Source of the DNA: Telmatactis stephensoni
Lineage: Eukaryota; Cnidaria; Anthozoa; Actiniaria; Isophelliidae
DNA: 64,000 nt
Reading direction: 5' to 3'
Assembly (NCBI GenBank): GCA_029948255.1
Contig: JALIZF010001862.1
Span: 434,001 to 498,000 of the forward strand
The stretch's first letter is position 1; each line of letters starts with the position of its first letter. The position numbers were made by a program, and so were the translations under genes. Under the pieces are notes generated by a model. That model saw only the letters and a program-made list of their open reading frames with translations, was not told the DNA's origin and searched no databases. Positions 26,001 through 41,000 of this stretch are shown one piece after another.

Positions 26001-29000
26001 CCACAGTTGTCGAACCGTGGGGATTTTAGTGTAGGAACAACTTATCAGTCTAGTTTAATCTCTCTTAAAACTTAGAAATGTCGGTCAACACACGTCATGC
26101 TTCGAGTTATGGAAGAACACGAAGGGTTTCTAAGCTAAGCACGAGAGAAGTTTAAGAGTTGTATGAGGCATAGCCGAGTGCTTAGCAGCAATCTAATGGA
26201 TGCAGCTGAATGTAGACCATTTCCTTTATAACATTTATATACTTGGGTATAATCATGTACTCCATTTACCCAAGTACACTGATAACTTTGCAATAGGCGA
26301 TAAACACTAACAGGTCACATGACCCTATCTCCCATAAACCAAGCAGCACTGTCAAAATGAACTCCAAAAATAGAAAGAGCGCCTCGATATTAGTTACAGT
26401 GCAAAATTCCAGTTTAAAAGACGAGCGAGAGAAAAAATGACAGCAAATTTAAGATGAAATATTTTCTTAAGATTCCTTGGAGAAAACGCGTTGGATGGCA
26501 CGAGCTTGCCACCGAAGGCGTTTTTCCAAACGAATCTTAAGAAAATTTCCAATCTTAAATTCAGTGTCATTTGTCCTGTATTACATCTTATGAGCTGAAA
26601 CTTTGCTATTGTACTAATATTGAGATGCTCTTTCCATTTCTGGAGTTCATTTTTACGGTGCTCTTGATTTAGGGGAGATAGGATCACGTGACCTGTTGGT
26701 GCATATCGCCTATTGTTGTAGTGAAACAGCATGCGTTTGATCACATCATGGTGCATGCTGTTCATTGAAATTTGCACTGCACGCTAATTAATTAACCAAT
26801 CAGAGTGCGTGTTATATTGTAGCTTTAATTTGTTGAAATTTTCATTTTAGAATGTGTTGATGTGTCTGCAACTCACCTTATCCATCACTTCTTTGTTTTC
26901 ACAGAGCATGCTTGCCTCTTTGTTGAACTAGAAGTTAAGAAGACCCCATTAACAAAGAGTAAAGTGCTGGTATTCGTGAATCTACCTGCAGAATTTCTTC
27001 AGAACTAGTGAGGGAGGGGAGGGAGGGGAGCACGAGAGACAGATTCATGTACAAGGTATGTTATCAAATACACTGTTAACTTACGATGACTATATTCACA
27101 AAGTCATTTTCCTGTAGGGTTTCCAGTAAAAACATAGCTGACAGCTTGCTGATTGCAAGTTTGTTACCAATCATACTGCCACTCCTGTTTTGACAAAAAA
27201 ACAGAGACGATGTTCAGAGAGCATTACTGTGATAGTGAATGTAAAGGGAGAGGAGAGGAGAGGAGAGGAGAGGAGAGGAAGCAGCAGTTAAATTTGTTAT
27301 TAGGGTAACTATTTTTAACTATTTCTTTCAAAATGCAATGCAAATATGCAAGTCATGGGGAAAATAAAGAAGCTATAAATGTAAGTAACATTAAACCATT
27401 AGGGCATTTTAGCACCCTAAAAGGCTATCAATTGGAATATGAGCTTGCTATGAGTAAATACTAATACACATTACCCTATTAACAAATGTCACTGGAGACT
27501 AAAAGTCTCCTATTGAACCAACAATATCTAATTACCTATGAAACATATTTAAAACTAGTTATCTCATTTAGAACTAAAAGGTTAAGAATGAATTTGCATA
27601 TCTCATCAAACAAAAAATGAATGGCTAGTATTAAAATATCGTAATCACTCTGTTCGCAATTTTGTGAAGGCTATATTTCTCTAGGTCTTTTTTTCAGGAT
27701 TTTTTTTTTGGACAAAACTGAAAAATGGACAAATAATTAATTTGTAGGTGTTGTGGTTAATTTTTTTCGCTCTGTGGTTTTAATTTTTAGGGCATTGTTT
27801 TACTTTCAAAATAAACTATCTTCAAGTTTATCTTTTAAAACTAATCTAAATGCATTATTTTCAATCATAAAACCCTAAACTGGGCGTTAACTAACTAACT
27901 AGCTAATTTACTACCCTACTAGCTAACTAATTTAAAACCAGTGGAAAAAAATAAATGACAACATATATCTTAGATCATCTTATGTAGGAATATTTGAACT
28001 ATCCTTATTTTCACGATTTTTTGAAATCAAGAAAATTAAGATACGAAGAATGAGGGAGAAAACATCCCTAAAGTGGATGTTTTAAGCTGCAACACCTATG
28101 ATAACAGAGTCAAATTAAAGATGGCCCTCACATTTTGTGACATAACATTAAAAGTGTTCTTTCCACCAGCTTTACACCCTAATAAGCTTTCTAATTCAGG
28201 GACCGCGGAGCACATTGAAAAGTAGGGGGGCTGTCATTAAAAAGTGGGGGGGGGGGGGGGGGGGGCTGAAACCTCTCTAATCATTAAATTTTCTTTGTAT
28301 TTCTCAAAAAGTGGGTGGGCCGCAGCCCCCCCCCCCCCAGCCCCCCCGGCTCCGCGGTCCCTGTAATTAACGTGAAACATATATGACAAACAAAATGATA
28401 AAATAAAACTGGTTATCCTGCATCCACACTTCAGGTGCAGAGTTCACCTCATTTGCATTGAACCAGTAAAGAAATATTTTGTGGGATGTTTAGTTACTAA
28501 GGCAACTGCATTAAATCAAGTGGACTTCGTATGAGTGTGAAACGGACTGCGCCGTACCATAAACCGTGCTCTTTTTACATAGGACAATTGTTCTTTATGG
28601 TACTGTCACATTTGTAGAGTGCAAAAAATACAGCCATATTAGGGTTTGAAGTTTTTATAGTGCAGTGTATAGTGCAGCAAGGCAATAAATGGGCAATTTT
28701 TTTCTACTGAGAATGGAAGGGAAAAAATGTGTATCTCTTAAATGTAAATGTATTCAGTGCCGTAAGGACCGTAAGTGCAAGACAAGTTTCGTCTTAAAAA
28801 ATTAGAGAAAGATTAGATACTGATGTGGTAAAATAGAGGAAATCACATTCGATTTGAAATCCTTGGCAGGTTGAGTTACAAATATTTCTATGAAGTTTCT
28901 ACTGTTCCCCATACAAGATAGTATCTATTCTGATATATATAGACTAATGGACAAAACAAAGAGTGCTGCCATCATGTTGTAACCATTGCCAAAGGCCATT

Positions 29001-32000
29001 ACTAAAGGCAACAGTATTTCTTATTGAACTGTTACTTCAGAGAAAGATTGAATGGAGATATAAAATCCCCAAAATGAACTACTGTGACTATTTTGAGATG
29101 TGTTTTTGGTTATGTAAATGAGTGGATGATTTAACAGCTGTTTTCTAAAGGTTTTCAGTGAGAAAATCCTTACTACTCCTCCTCAACTGAGTGGATTGAT
29201 TAAACATGGTATGGGCTATGCATACATAATCACTTTTTTGGGGGGGAGGGGTGGGTCATGTTCTTGTTTAACAAGGGCCAATCTTAGTAATAAACACAGT
29301 CTTATAGTCTCAATTGCAACTGTCTTGTAATCTGGTGGTCCCAAGTTTGAGTCCTGCTCTGGCCACTTGCTGAAGCTGAATTTGTTCTGGTTAGTCTCTA
29401 GTCCAGTCCCAGACTCTCTTTCTTGCCGCTCCAGGACTCGCGGAGAAAGAGAGTCCAGTATAACTTGCATGCGCATGTGCAACATGAGCCAATCAATTGA
29501 TTAATTAGTATTTTGCGAGCTTGCAATATGCAAATGTCAGTGTTTGGTAGCAGTGGTAGTGATGCGTATCGAAAAATTCACAAATACGTCTTGCACAACT
29601 GTCCATCCGTAAATGGCCTGTAACTGCTCAAACTTTGGTAAAAGATTATAGTTGGTTTTTCCAAGTGCATAGCTCACTGAATCAACAAATGGCTTTCCGA
29701 AATGAGACTGATATCGTGTATACAAAACACTTTCTTCTTCAGCCATCTTGAATCATTAGATGACTTTAGGATTTGTAACCACGCGATCACCACATGAATG
29801 TGGTGATCGCGTGGTCACTAAACTGACATGTGCATGCAAGTTATACTGGACTCTCTTTCTCCGCGAGTCCTGGAGTGGCAAGAAAGAGAGTCTGGGACTG
29901 GACTAGGTAGTCTCAAATTCAGCCTCTCAACCATGATAGTATATAGGCAAATAGTTTGGGTCCTGCCAATTGGGATTCTTAGCTATAATTATATTTATGT
30001 TCTGTTGTAGATAAATATTATTGTGTATTGAGTCCATGATTCAGTTGTAAAGTGCCAATGAGCTGTGAGGGAATAGCACTATATAAATTATCATCATCAT
30101 CATCATCATCATCCAAAGAACCCAGGGTTTCATTTTTTGTTTTGCTCGAATATATTAGCTTAATTTCCTTAGCTACTCTAAAGTTCAAGTTGAAATAAAG
30201 TTTATGTATGTATGTATGTAGGGTGTGACTAAACACTGCTCCAAGTGAGACTAATTAGTGTTATGGCCAACATGAACTGTCACAATGATATTATTTTCTA
30301 GTTTCACGTTTCTATTTGCACTTTCTTTTCTAAGTGCATAGTTTTGGCCTCTAAACAAAATATGAGCATAAATACTTACAGATCAAGTAGAATAACCATG
30401 TCTTTGGGTGAACTTGAACCCTGGATGTACCTAAAAAATATACATTAATTTCACTTTCTAATAACACATAAATCACATTCATTTCTCTTGCTGTATTTGA
30501 TAAAAGCTATCTTCACAACTTATTGAAATCAAGCAAGGCATAAAAACAATTTAAGGGGTGTCAATAAAACGCCACTTTTTGAAAAGCTCAAGAGAACAAT
30601 ATTTATTGAAGGATTTCCAGTGAAAATGACCTAAGTGATGTTTTCCAAAATGATCAGACATTGACATCTGGCTGAGAAGAAAGACTACTGATACCAATTT
30701 GGACCATTTGAGTACACTTAATCAGAAGAGCCACTTAGGCCATTTTCACTGGAAGTCCTTCAATTATTGGGCATAAGGCCACTCACTAAATCATTATTAC
30801 ACAGTTGATTACATGCACTGCACTGTTGTTATAGTCTCCTTGTAGCTGTGTTTAGTCCCCTTATGGAACACTCCATCTCCATGGTGATGTAGCATTGCAT
30901 GACAATTAAGACCAAACATGGCTGCGAGGGAGACTAGAGGTACAGTGAATAAGTGTGAAAGAATGAACATGTCATGTAATGCCTCCCTCCCCTCCCTAGT
31001 GTGTTGATGGAGCATTGGCTGCAAAGAAGACTAGAGGTACAGTGAACAAGTGTGACCTCCCCTCCCTAGTGTGTCAATGGAGCATTGGCTGCAAAGAAGA
31101 CTAGAGGTACAGTGAACAAGTGTGACCTCCCCTCCCTAGTGTGTTGATGGAGCATTGGCTGCAAAGTAGACTAGAGGTACAGTGAACAAGTGTGACCTCC
31201 TCTCCCTAGTGTGTCAATGGAGCATTGGCTGCAAAGAAGACTAGAGGTACAGTGAACAAGTGTGACCTCCCCTCCCTAGTGTGTTGATGGAGCATTGGCT
31301 GCAAAGAAGACTAGAGGTACAGTGAATAGGTGTGAAAGAATGAACACATCACGCAATGCCCCTTCCCCTCCCTCCTGTGTCGATGGAGTGTTGAGAGACA
31401 AGCCTAAACACAGCTGCAAAGGAAACTACACATTTGTTTGATAGAAGTGACATTGTGGTGCATGAGCTAAACCATGTAATGTGGAGAAAGCAAAGCAAAG
31501 TTGGTTATCTCTTTTTTTGATGTTAATCCTACAACAAATAATTTATTACACAAAAAGTTGTGTAATATGGTATGTATCTAGCCACCGGTAAAGTTAGTCA
31601 GGTTTCAACCAGACCAACTTTTACTGTTAGAACCATTGTCATTGCAGTTTTGAAGCATGAATTTGTGTAGGGAAAAAAAAAAAAACCAGACCAACTTTTA
31701 AAAACCGTATCAATGTTTAAATGGTGGCTATGGCCCTGTCTTTACTTGTCATTTTGCATTTTGACTTTACCCACTAGCTTGTCAAAAGACTAAAACGCTT
31801 AAGTCATTTGTCACTTACCATCCTCTTCTACGATGATCAAAAAAATCTTTGTCATTAGGTTGCCGCCATTTATAACCTTTCAAAACAAAATATAAGAACT
31901 CTTTAGTACTTATACAAAATAAAGTGCTTTATGTTTGCTCATACCAGGATAGACTCTGTATACACCAGTATGAGAACCAAAATACTGCCACAACAAAGAA

Positions 32001-35000
32001 GGCTCTGCTTTTCTGTTCTCTGTGAAGGCCTCATCTAATCCTTTGCTCCATTTGGCAGTGTTGTTTATGGTGGCACCTGAAACAGTGATGCATAACATGG
32101 ATAAATATCTGAATGGAAAATAAGGATGAAAGAATCTAAACTGACTGACTGACTGACAAAAAGAAAGACAGACTGACAGACTTAATAAACGACTGCCTGC
32201 CTGCCTCAGGGAATGACCAATGAGATACTGGTAAACAGACAAACAGACAGACAGACACAGACAGACAGACAGACAGCTAGATCAATAGACAGACAGACTG
32301 CCTGCCTGCCTCTCTGACTACCAGCCTGCCTGCCTCAGGGATTGGCCACCTGATTGACTGATTGAATAACAGACAGACAAATAGACTGACTAAATTGACT
32401 GACTGATCAACTACTGACTGACTGACTGACCTACGGATGGATTTAATAACTGATTGACTGATCAATTACTGACTGACTGACTGACTGACCAATGGATGGA
32501 TTTAATAACTGATTGACTGATCAACTGACTGACTGACCAATGGATGGATTTAATGACCGACTGACTGATCAACGGACTGACTGGCTGGTTGGGTGGGTGA
32601 CCACTGATTCATTGACTTACTTCCTTTGTAAACATCAGTAGGAATATGAACTGTACTGTTTTGAAAATTCACTTTGATTTTAGTTGAAAAGGAAATTTCT
32701 TCTGTCAAAGTAATGTTTCCAGTATTTTCTAAATCTTTGGAATCTAGAAATACAAACTAAAAAGAGAGAAATATGTAATGAATAATAATTCTAGATTCAA
32801 ACTATATTGTACAAGGTGGACAAGTGACAGTTTTAATACTGAGTTGACTATTGTTAAAAGTTTGATTATGCATGGCCAAAAATTGATTCAAGTTTGCAGG
32901 AGTTTCAAATTTAACTAAGGGTTTAAGAAATCAAGGGTAAAATTCAGTGTTTGAGTGAAGCAAATCCAAGGGAAACAACAACTGTTTCGAGTTGCAGGGA
33001 GGTCCACAGCTGCTGATAATTGTATCTAATGATAAGCAGATCATTATCAGGCAAGAGGCAAATATGAGCTGTCAAAATTAATCCAAGTCTTGCCAAACAA
33101 AATTAGCAAACAGTTTAAATTTTTTTGAAATGTTAATTAAAAATAATTGTCATTTTTATAAGACATTTGTCTGATGACCAGCAATTATTTACAGCCTTTG
33201 GGAAGTATTATATTTCCTATTGTCTTATAATGATTTGAGATATAAGACACTTGCTGATTGGCTGGCTACTGCTTTTATATCAGAAGACAGAGACATTGGT
33301 TCACACAGCAACAGTGGAAATATTTTATAAAAGCAACTACAATGATCACTTATTGTATCTGTACGTAATCTAAATATATACCCTGGTAGATGTAGAGTAC
33401 TCCAAAAGTAAAAAACAACAACAACAACAACAACCTGCTATACCCTGTGTTCCTAAGCTTGCTTTTTGAGTGCTCTGCATCTCCCAGCATGTTTAGATTA
33501 CACACAGGCAGCCCAGCTACTTCTCCTGACGAAGTTTATTTTTTAAATAATTTATTTACTATTTTATCCAGGTAAAAAGACAAAAAAATGCGCGCGCTTG
33601 TTTTAATTTGCTTGGCGCACGCGCTTGTTTTAATTTGCTTGGCGCGCGCGCTTGTTTTAATTTGCTTGGCGCGCGCGCTTGTTTTAATTTGCTTGGCGCG
33701 CGCATTTGTTTTAATTTGCTTGGCGCGCGTGCTTGTTTTAATTTGCTTGGCGCGCGCGCTCTTGTTATGCATGGGTTTCCTGTGGTAATATCCTCCCGAT
33801 ATCCCACGGGACGAGCGCGCGCTTGTTGTGAATGGGTTTCCTGTGACGATCCCGCGGGACAAAACTACTTTGTGAGAAGGTATGAAACACGGTCACGTGA
33901 CAAAATACATTTTCGCTTGTATTTCACCAGCTAAGAAAGAAAATATCGATTTTTCTTCGAATATGTAAACAAAGTATTTATTTCCAAACAGCTTAAAAGT
34001 TTGAGTGTTCAAAGTTTGTTATTTGACGAGAATTTCACCTGGGAAGCTTTTACTCGCGATGGACGTATGTGTGCCCCAGGTTGATGGGACACATTTCCGT
34101 GAAGCGCTCGGGATTTTGAACTCGTTGAGTTGTCGAGGGACGTCGGATAGCTATCATGAGTACATGAGAGTTTTCCAAAATCTAAAAAAGTTTTCGGAAT
34201 TTCATTCATACCAGGTGAAAAACGCTCACAAGTTTACTTGAAACGGTGCTGGTTTTGGACTACAAAATTACTTCTTGGAAGAAGTTTTTGAAAATTTCAA
34301 AAGCTTTTATGTTCATACAAGACTTCGAAACAATTCTTCACTGTAAATGAGCGGACCTTCAAGGTATTTGAGATAGTTTTATGAGTGATTTTTTGAAGTT
34401 TTGTTGTGTCGCTCACAGCTTCATGTACAATGCTACCAGTTTTGGACTGCAAAAATTACTTTTTTGGAGTGTTTTAAGACACTTCATAAGTTTTTATGTT
34501 CATATATAAGATTTCGAAACAATTATTTATATGAAATGAGCTGATTTTCAAAGTTATTAAGCTAATGTTTATAGGCATAATATTTTGATTTTTTGCTCTG
34601 CATTTTGACACTCGGTCGGTGGTCTCATAGAGAACGAAAACTTATTCCAGCTGAGAATTTGCAAAAAAATATATACAAGATTGTAAACAGTTCAGTTATA
34701 AACAGAAATAAAGTAAGTTTTGAAACCTGTTATGTCTTTTTTATTGTTTTCTTGGGCTTGAATTTGTTGGGCTTTGTATGTTGTCTTTCTACCTTGATTC
34801 GGTTTGTTTTCATGTTTACGCTACGCGTTCAACTGATTTATATATACTGTGTGTAATAGCTTAACTTATATCTCTCTGCCCTACTTCCATGTTTATAGCT
34901 TAAACTATTTGGTGCAAAAAAGCTTACTTAACCTTCGTGGGTTGTATTTTTTGCGCCCTCCACTTTTTAATTAGTATTTTTGTAATCATTGATAGTATTC

Positions 35001-38000
35001 GTGTGGAAAATAAAAAACCTTTGAACCATTAGAAATCATAAAATGTCACAAAGAAAAATTTTGCCCCTATATTATAAACAAGTAATCGAATGGGGCCGAG
35101 TAAAATCAAGGATTAATTCACGAGTGTAATTCAAATTTTTCAATATACAACGCAACTTGACAGTCAATATAATATACAAGGAAACTTGCCAGACTTTTTG
35201 AGCTTTTGACCCTTCGGAGACTGTTCGACTTACTTTACGATACCTCAACGAGTGAAAAATCCCGAGCGCTTCACGGAAATGTGTCCCATCAACCTGGGGC
35301 ACACATCCGTCCATCACGTGACCCGTGTTTCATACCTTCTCACAAACTACGCTTTGTCCCGCGGGATCGCCACAGGAAACCCATTCACAACAAGCGCGCG
35401 ATACTACCACAGGAAACCCATGCATAACAAGCGCACGCGCCAAGCAAATTAAACAAGCGCGCACATTTTTTGTCTTTTTAATAAATTATTAAAATGAACA
35501 TCCAATTGTCAGGAGAAGTGGCTGGGCTGCCTGTGGATTACAATGCAGAGATGTGCATGTGAATTTTATGTTGCTTTAATATGTAGGAAATATATATGAG
35601 GCATGTGTTTTCCAGGGCCTGGTTGTCCGAAAGGCAATTAGCACTAATCCTGGATAAAATCCAAAGAAAACCATTGCTTATAACCCAGGATAAACTTTAA
35701 TTGAAGGTTTCCATGTGAAAATGGCCTAAGTGACTTTTTTGATAATATTTTTTAATGGCATAAAATGGTATAATTAACTTTCCTATTCTGGAAAAATTAA
35801 TCTCAGGACATCCATAAAAGTCACTTAGGTCATTTTCACAGGGAACCCTTCAATTGGCCTTTGAACAACCAGGCCCAGGAGAACAGGCAGTCACTGTTTT
35901 TGCTGATCATGGCTCAAGCACACTAGCTGCTGTCCTTGTAACAGTGCATTCCTTCATTGGCAAGTACTGGCTACTTCATACAACCTACTTAAGAAACTCT
36001 GGGAAACACTGTTAGGTGAGAGCAGGGTGTCTTTTCCATTTGAGATATAATAGAAACTAAATGGCTAGCTACCATTTTATGTCATAGGACATTACAGCGA
36101 AAATCTTTGCATCGCGACCTCCAACTTTGGTAAGATTTTGGTCTTTTCTGATCTGTCCATCATTCTTGGGGGTGGAGCTTTCACAAACTCGTTCAGTGAT
36201 TGGTTGATTTGAAAGAAGCTCCGCCCCAAAGTGATTGACGGCTCAGAAAAAAACAAAATCAAAACAAAATTTGCAATTTGCTGGTCGCGATGCAACGATT
36301 TTGGCTGTAAGCCATGGCGCACTTGTTAAAAAAAATTAATATTACATATAAAAATAATCCCTTGATGTCTCTGAAATGTGATATAAACACTCTGAAAGGT
36401 GTACAGTACTTGAAAAGCAAGAGAAACACTCAGCTATGCATTATGTTGCTGAACTTTTCTTTATTGTGCTCTCACATCTCTGACCCATCATTTTATATTA
36501 CCGTGATGATATGATATGAGAAATATGTATGCATAATTTCATCTTGCTTATAAACACTCACATTATGACTAGACAAAATAAGGTGTTGGTTCATGGTTAG
36601 AACACATATTTGACACGTATGCCTGCACAAGGAGAATTCAATGCTTAGGCTGCTGACTTCTAACTGTCTGACATTAATTATTAAAATGAAATAGTTTTGA
36701 ATAACTCAATAACTTATGATTTCACTGTGGCAAATCCCATAAACATTTTCTTCTTCTGGAATCAACCAAAGCTAACGACAGTGATATCACTGTATATTTG
36801 AATAGGTTTACAGAGTGAAAAATAATCATTTATTTAATTATGAAACAACCACATCTTGTTGCAAATGTCTATTCAAAAAAACAATAATTGTAAGCCATGA
36901 AAAAGTATGGTGTGAATTAAAATTGCCAGAAAACTCACAACATTATCCAATTGAGAATCTGACAGAAAGAAAAAAAATGTTTTATTCTTATCAAATATTG
37001 ATCATAAGCAGACTCATAATTTGCCACATCTAATAGTCACATCGCACATAGCCATCGCTGTCTGACTGCTAGGTAATAATAGTACGATTAAATCTAGTTG
37101 TAAATATACCCACTGTGGTGCTTAAGTTATCAAATTTGATAAATGAATTACATGTCATTTTATTGGATGTCTACCCAACTACTTTCTCTGGAAATTTCTT
37201 CAATATAAGTTTGCAATCGTTTAGATAAGAAATCTACTCAATTATTTTGTCATTTTAGTGTATATATATGTTAGACATTTCTCTGAAATATTAATGAATG
37301 TTGCCATCAAATTTTTCTTGAATGAAATGATCTGTTTTATGTTAACTGTTTCTTAAAAATATAAAAAAATTGATATAATAATTATCCAAGGCCAACAAAT
37401 CTGAAGTCTAAGTTAAAGATATTCTTTTAGAGAATATTGACGATGAGGTGTTAATAATCTATTAATAAATGGTGGGTATATCTTCAGTTTAAAGTAGATT
37501 TCACAAATGGTGATGAACTGCCTGAAGCCACATAGATAGTGGTAATCCACAACATACCTGAAGCTCTTCATTATAGGTGTAGTTGCTGTGAAGCAGTTCA
37601 GCTTTATCTGCCAGTTTCTAAAAGAGTAAAGAATATTAAAGTGAAATAACGAATACGATAATTGGGGAAGTGAATGAATAAATAAATGAATGAATGAATA
37701 AACGAACGAACGAATGAATGAATGAATGAATGAATGAATGAATGAGATTCCACTAGGGCTGTTATTGTCATCAAGAATTTTGAAATGAAATATTGAATAT
37801 AAAAATTGGGAAAGTGAATGAATAAATGAATGAATGAATGAATGAATGAGATAATGAATGAATGAGAATAAAAATGGGAAATGAAAGAAATTTCTACTAA
37901 AAATATCTCTGTCATTGAATTGGGAAAATGGATGAATGAGTGAATAGGAATGTAAATGGGAAATTACCACTAAAGCTGCTGTGTTTAAAAACTCTTATCA

Positions 38001-41000
38001 ATAAACTTACAGGAGGTAAAAACTTATAACCTAGGAGAACTTATTCAATTTATTTTTGCAAAGATTGTATCATAAAAGTTTAACATATATTTCTAAACTA
38101 TTTGAGATAAAATGTGCACAGATTGGCAGGCGATCATGTTTATTACATAACAGAGGACAGAGACATGTATACCTACACAAAAAACATCAAAACCATTTTA
38201 TAAGAGCGATATCAAAAAGTTGATTGTGCCTGTCGGATAGATGGGATAGATATAAACACTCCAGGGGATGTAGAGCACTCAAAAAGCATGAAAAAACTTG
38301 GCTTTTCCTAATGTTCACATAATAGTCTACTGGATTGCTTTTCTTATGCTCCACAACCCCAGCTAGCCTGCATTGCATTCAAACCTCTCTTGAGAGAAGT
38401 ATGTTTGCAACACAGGCTACTCCCAGCATGTTTACATCATAATACAGAGAGACATGCACATTTTATAGCACTAAATATAAAAATATATATTAATAGAAAG
38501 TGTTTTGTTGTTGTTGTCATTGTTGTTGTTGTTTAAAAAACCAACAACATATGGCAAACAGGGCTCAGACTAAGGGAGTTCACTTTACATTTTATATTGT
38601 ACAAAACAATAAATACAGGTTATTAGCTGGGTAAGCAAAAAATACGGCTGTGTAGTTTACGAGTGGTGAATGTATTTTGGCAAGCCTAAAAGAAAGGAGT
38701 GAAAACATTAAAATTTGGCTCATTATTGACTTTAAAATGTTTTATTTTTAGGATGAGAAAGGGGGGGTTCACAGGCACTCAAGGAACCCCCCTGGATCCG
38801 CCCCCTGGTAAAGACCCCTTGGTGGAACTCAATAATAGCAATAAGAGATTGTTTTATAATTCTAAAAGCATCAACAGCTAATATGACCTGGAAAATGACC
38901 GCTGTCTGAATTAATTAAGGCTGATGAACATTATTTTGATGGTTGAAAATAAGCTTACAGGTGTAGTCCAAAAAGGCACAGAATTTTACGATCATGTGAA
39001 CTTAAAAAGATCATTTGGGATGGACATTTTGTGGCAAAGGGGTTTAAACAGTGTTAATTAACACATTTTTCAATAGATTTATTATTAAAAATAATACTAT
39101 TCTCAAAGAAATTAAATGGGCCCGCCGGAAAAGACATGACATAAAAATGGCATAAAGAACCTTAAATGCCATACATTTCTGAAACATATCAAATTTCATA
39201 AAACTTTGAAATCTATGATGATCATAAAATTATGCAGTTCTGTTACTTTATAACTTTCTTTACAATTCAAAAATCTTAAGTTTGTGTAAAACTGAAAATC
39301 AATATTAATACCTATTTAGGATTTCAAAAATTCCAAATATAGCAAACATCAATTTAAGAATAAAAACATTAATTCTAAAGAAATTAATCTTGTCTCACTG
39401 TTTCGTCTTCAATCCTTCTAATCTTCATAAAAATGGCAGCTTTCAGAAGATAATACCATCTCTTAGCAACCATGAGATAATTTGTAAAACGGTGGAAAAA
39501 AAGCTTTGCTAAAGAGGTTTTACTTCACATTTAGCTAAGAGAGCAAATTCAAAAGTAAAATAAATTTTTCTTTTTTTGTAAAAACTAAAAGCATATTCTG
39601 AATAACTTTATAATGAAACTTTTGAGTTAAATTCTTTTTGCAAAAATAAAACAAAATTGAGATGAGACTGACATGATCAATGTTATTGATAAAATTATAA
39701 AAAGGTATGATGGAATAGCTTAGAGAAAAACATTGTAAAGACAATGAAAATAACTCATTTACGTCCCAGAATGAAACTTTAGGACCATTTTATTCAGTGA
39801 AATATGGAATGAAATAGTAGTAATTTTCTTGTCGAAAAACAACATCAACAATAACAAAATGGTTTATATATAACTCAGCCCTTAAAGAAAACATTGAATG
39901 ATGATTCAAATGAAAAACAATTAAATGCTCTATTTTCTTTTTCGCCTTATAAAATCTAATTGGAGTATTTTGCACCAAAAGCCTTTGCATTTAGATTTCA
40001 AACATGTTACCCTTCCTACAGAGATATTTTCCAACCTCATGTGAAGAGAGGATAAAAAGACTGCAAATGAATTTTTTGGCTCAAATGTCATCATTACAAA
40101 CAAAACCAAAAATTGGTCTCTTTCTCAGAAAAAAAGAATAACAGAATACAGGTTCCCAGATATAAGCAATGTTATTTTATAAATCCATGTGCAGGTCAGT
40201 TTTGGGCCAGGTTCAAAAGAACATATATCATGCACACTAAATTAAAAGGTAAAACTTCTGGTCAGAATTATACTTCAAAGACTCTAGGTATATTTTTATT
40301 TTGAAACAGTCAGGTTCTTGGTAGAATTTTGAATAGGCAGCAGATGCATTTTAATAGGCAGCAGTTATACTAGCTGCCATGGATGGCGATCAGCGTTGGA
40401 TGAATTGACTATTACATAGTCAAAAAGATGGGCAGGACTGCAACTACCAGAGGTTTCCATTAACTTAAATTCATATATTATGTTACATCTCTACTGGTTG
40501 CCAACTTCCACCAAGAACCCTGCTGAAGCATCATATCATCTTCAACAACCTAAGTCAAGTACAGTTACAAGATTTTACAAGATCTATAGATATTTTACTT
40601 TTGGGACCATCTTTTGATTCACATCTTTAATAAAAGCCATGCAGACAGCCAACTATGTTAGCTTTCAAAATGTACACCTCAAAACATCCACATGAAAATG
40701 TGGCAATAGATATAGTTAAATTTAGTGATGAATAGTTAAATTTAGTGATGACTGACTCTGGCGGTGATCATTGAAATGAAATACTGAAGATTTGTTTTAA
40801 ATATGAAAATAAAAAGGTTCATGATCTTGATTTTCCATCCTCAAGGACTCCAATTACAGTAGAACCCGACTAACTTGAACTCCCAAGGGAACTGTGTTAA
40901 CTGAATGGTGTTGAATGTTCTCTGCATTCAAGTTTAAATCTTTTACATGTAAACAAATTACTATGCAACATGAAATAAACAGAGACCAGAATTTGATGAG

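Noticed and set aside
33536..33934. Frames of ICLARALVL or AKQIKTSAR repeats
   Set aside because: Product of the 27-base minisatellite in the foldback arm.
37413..37970. 185-codon minus-strand frame
   Set aside because: Built from AATG repeats around the real exon 4, which uses only 60 bases of this region.
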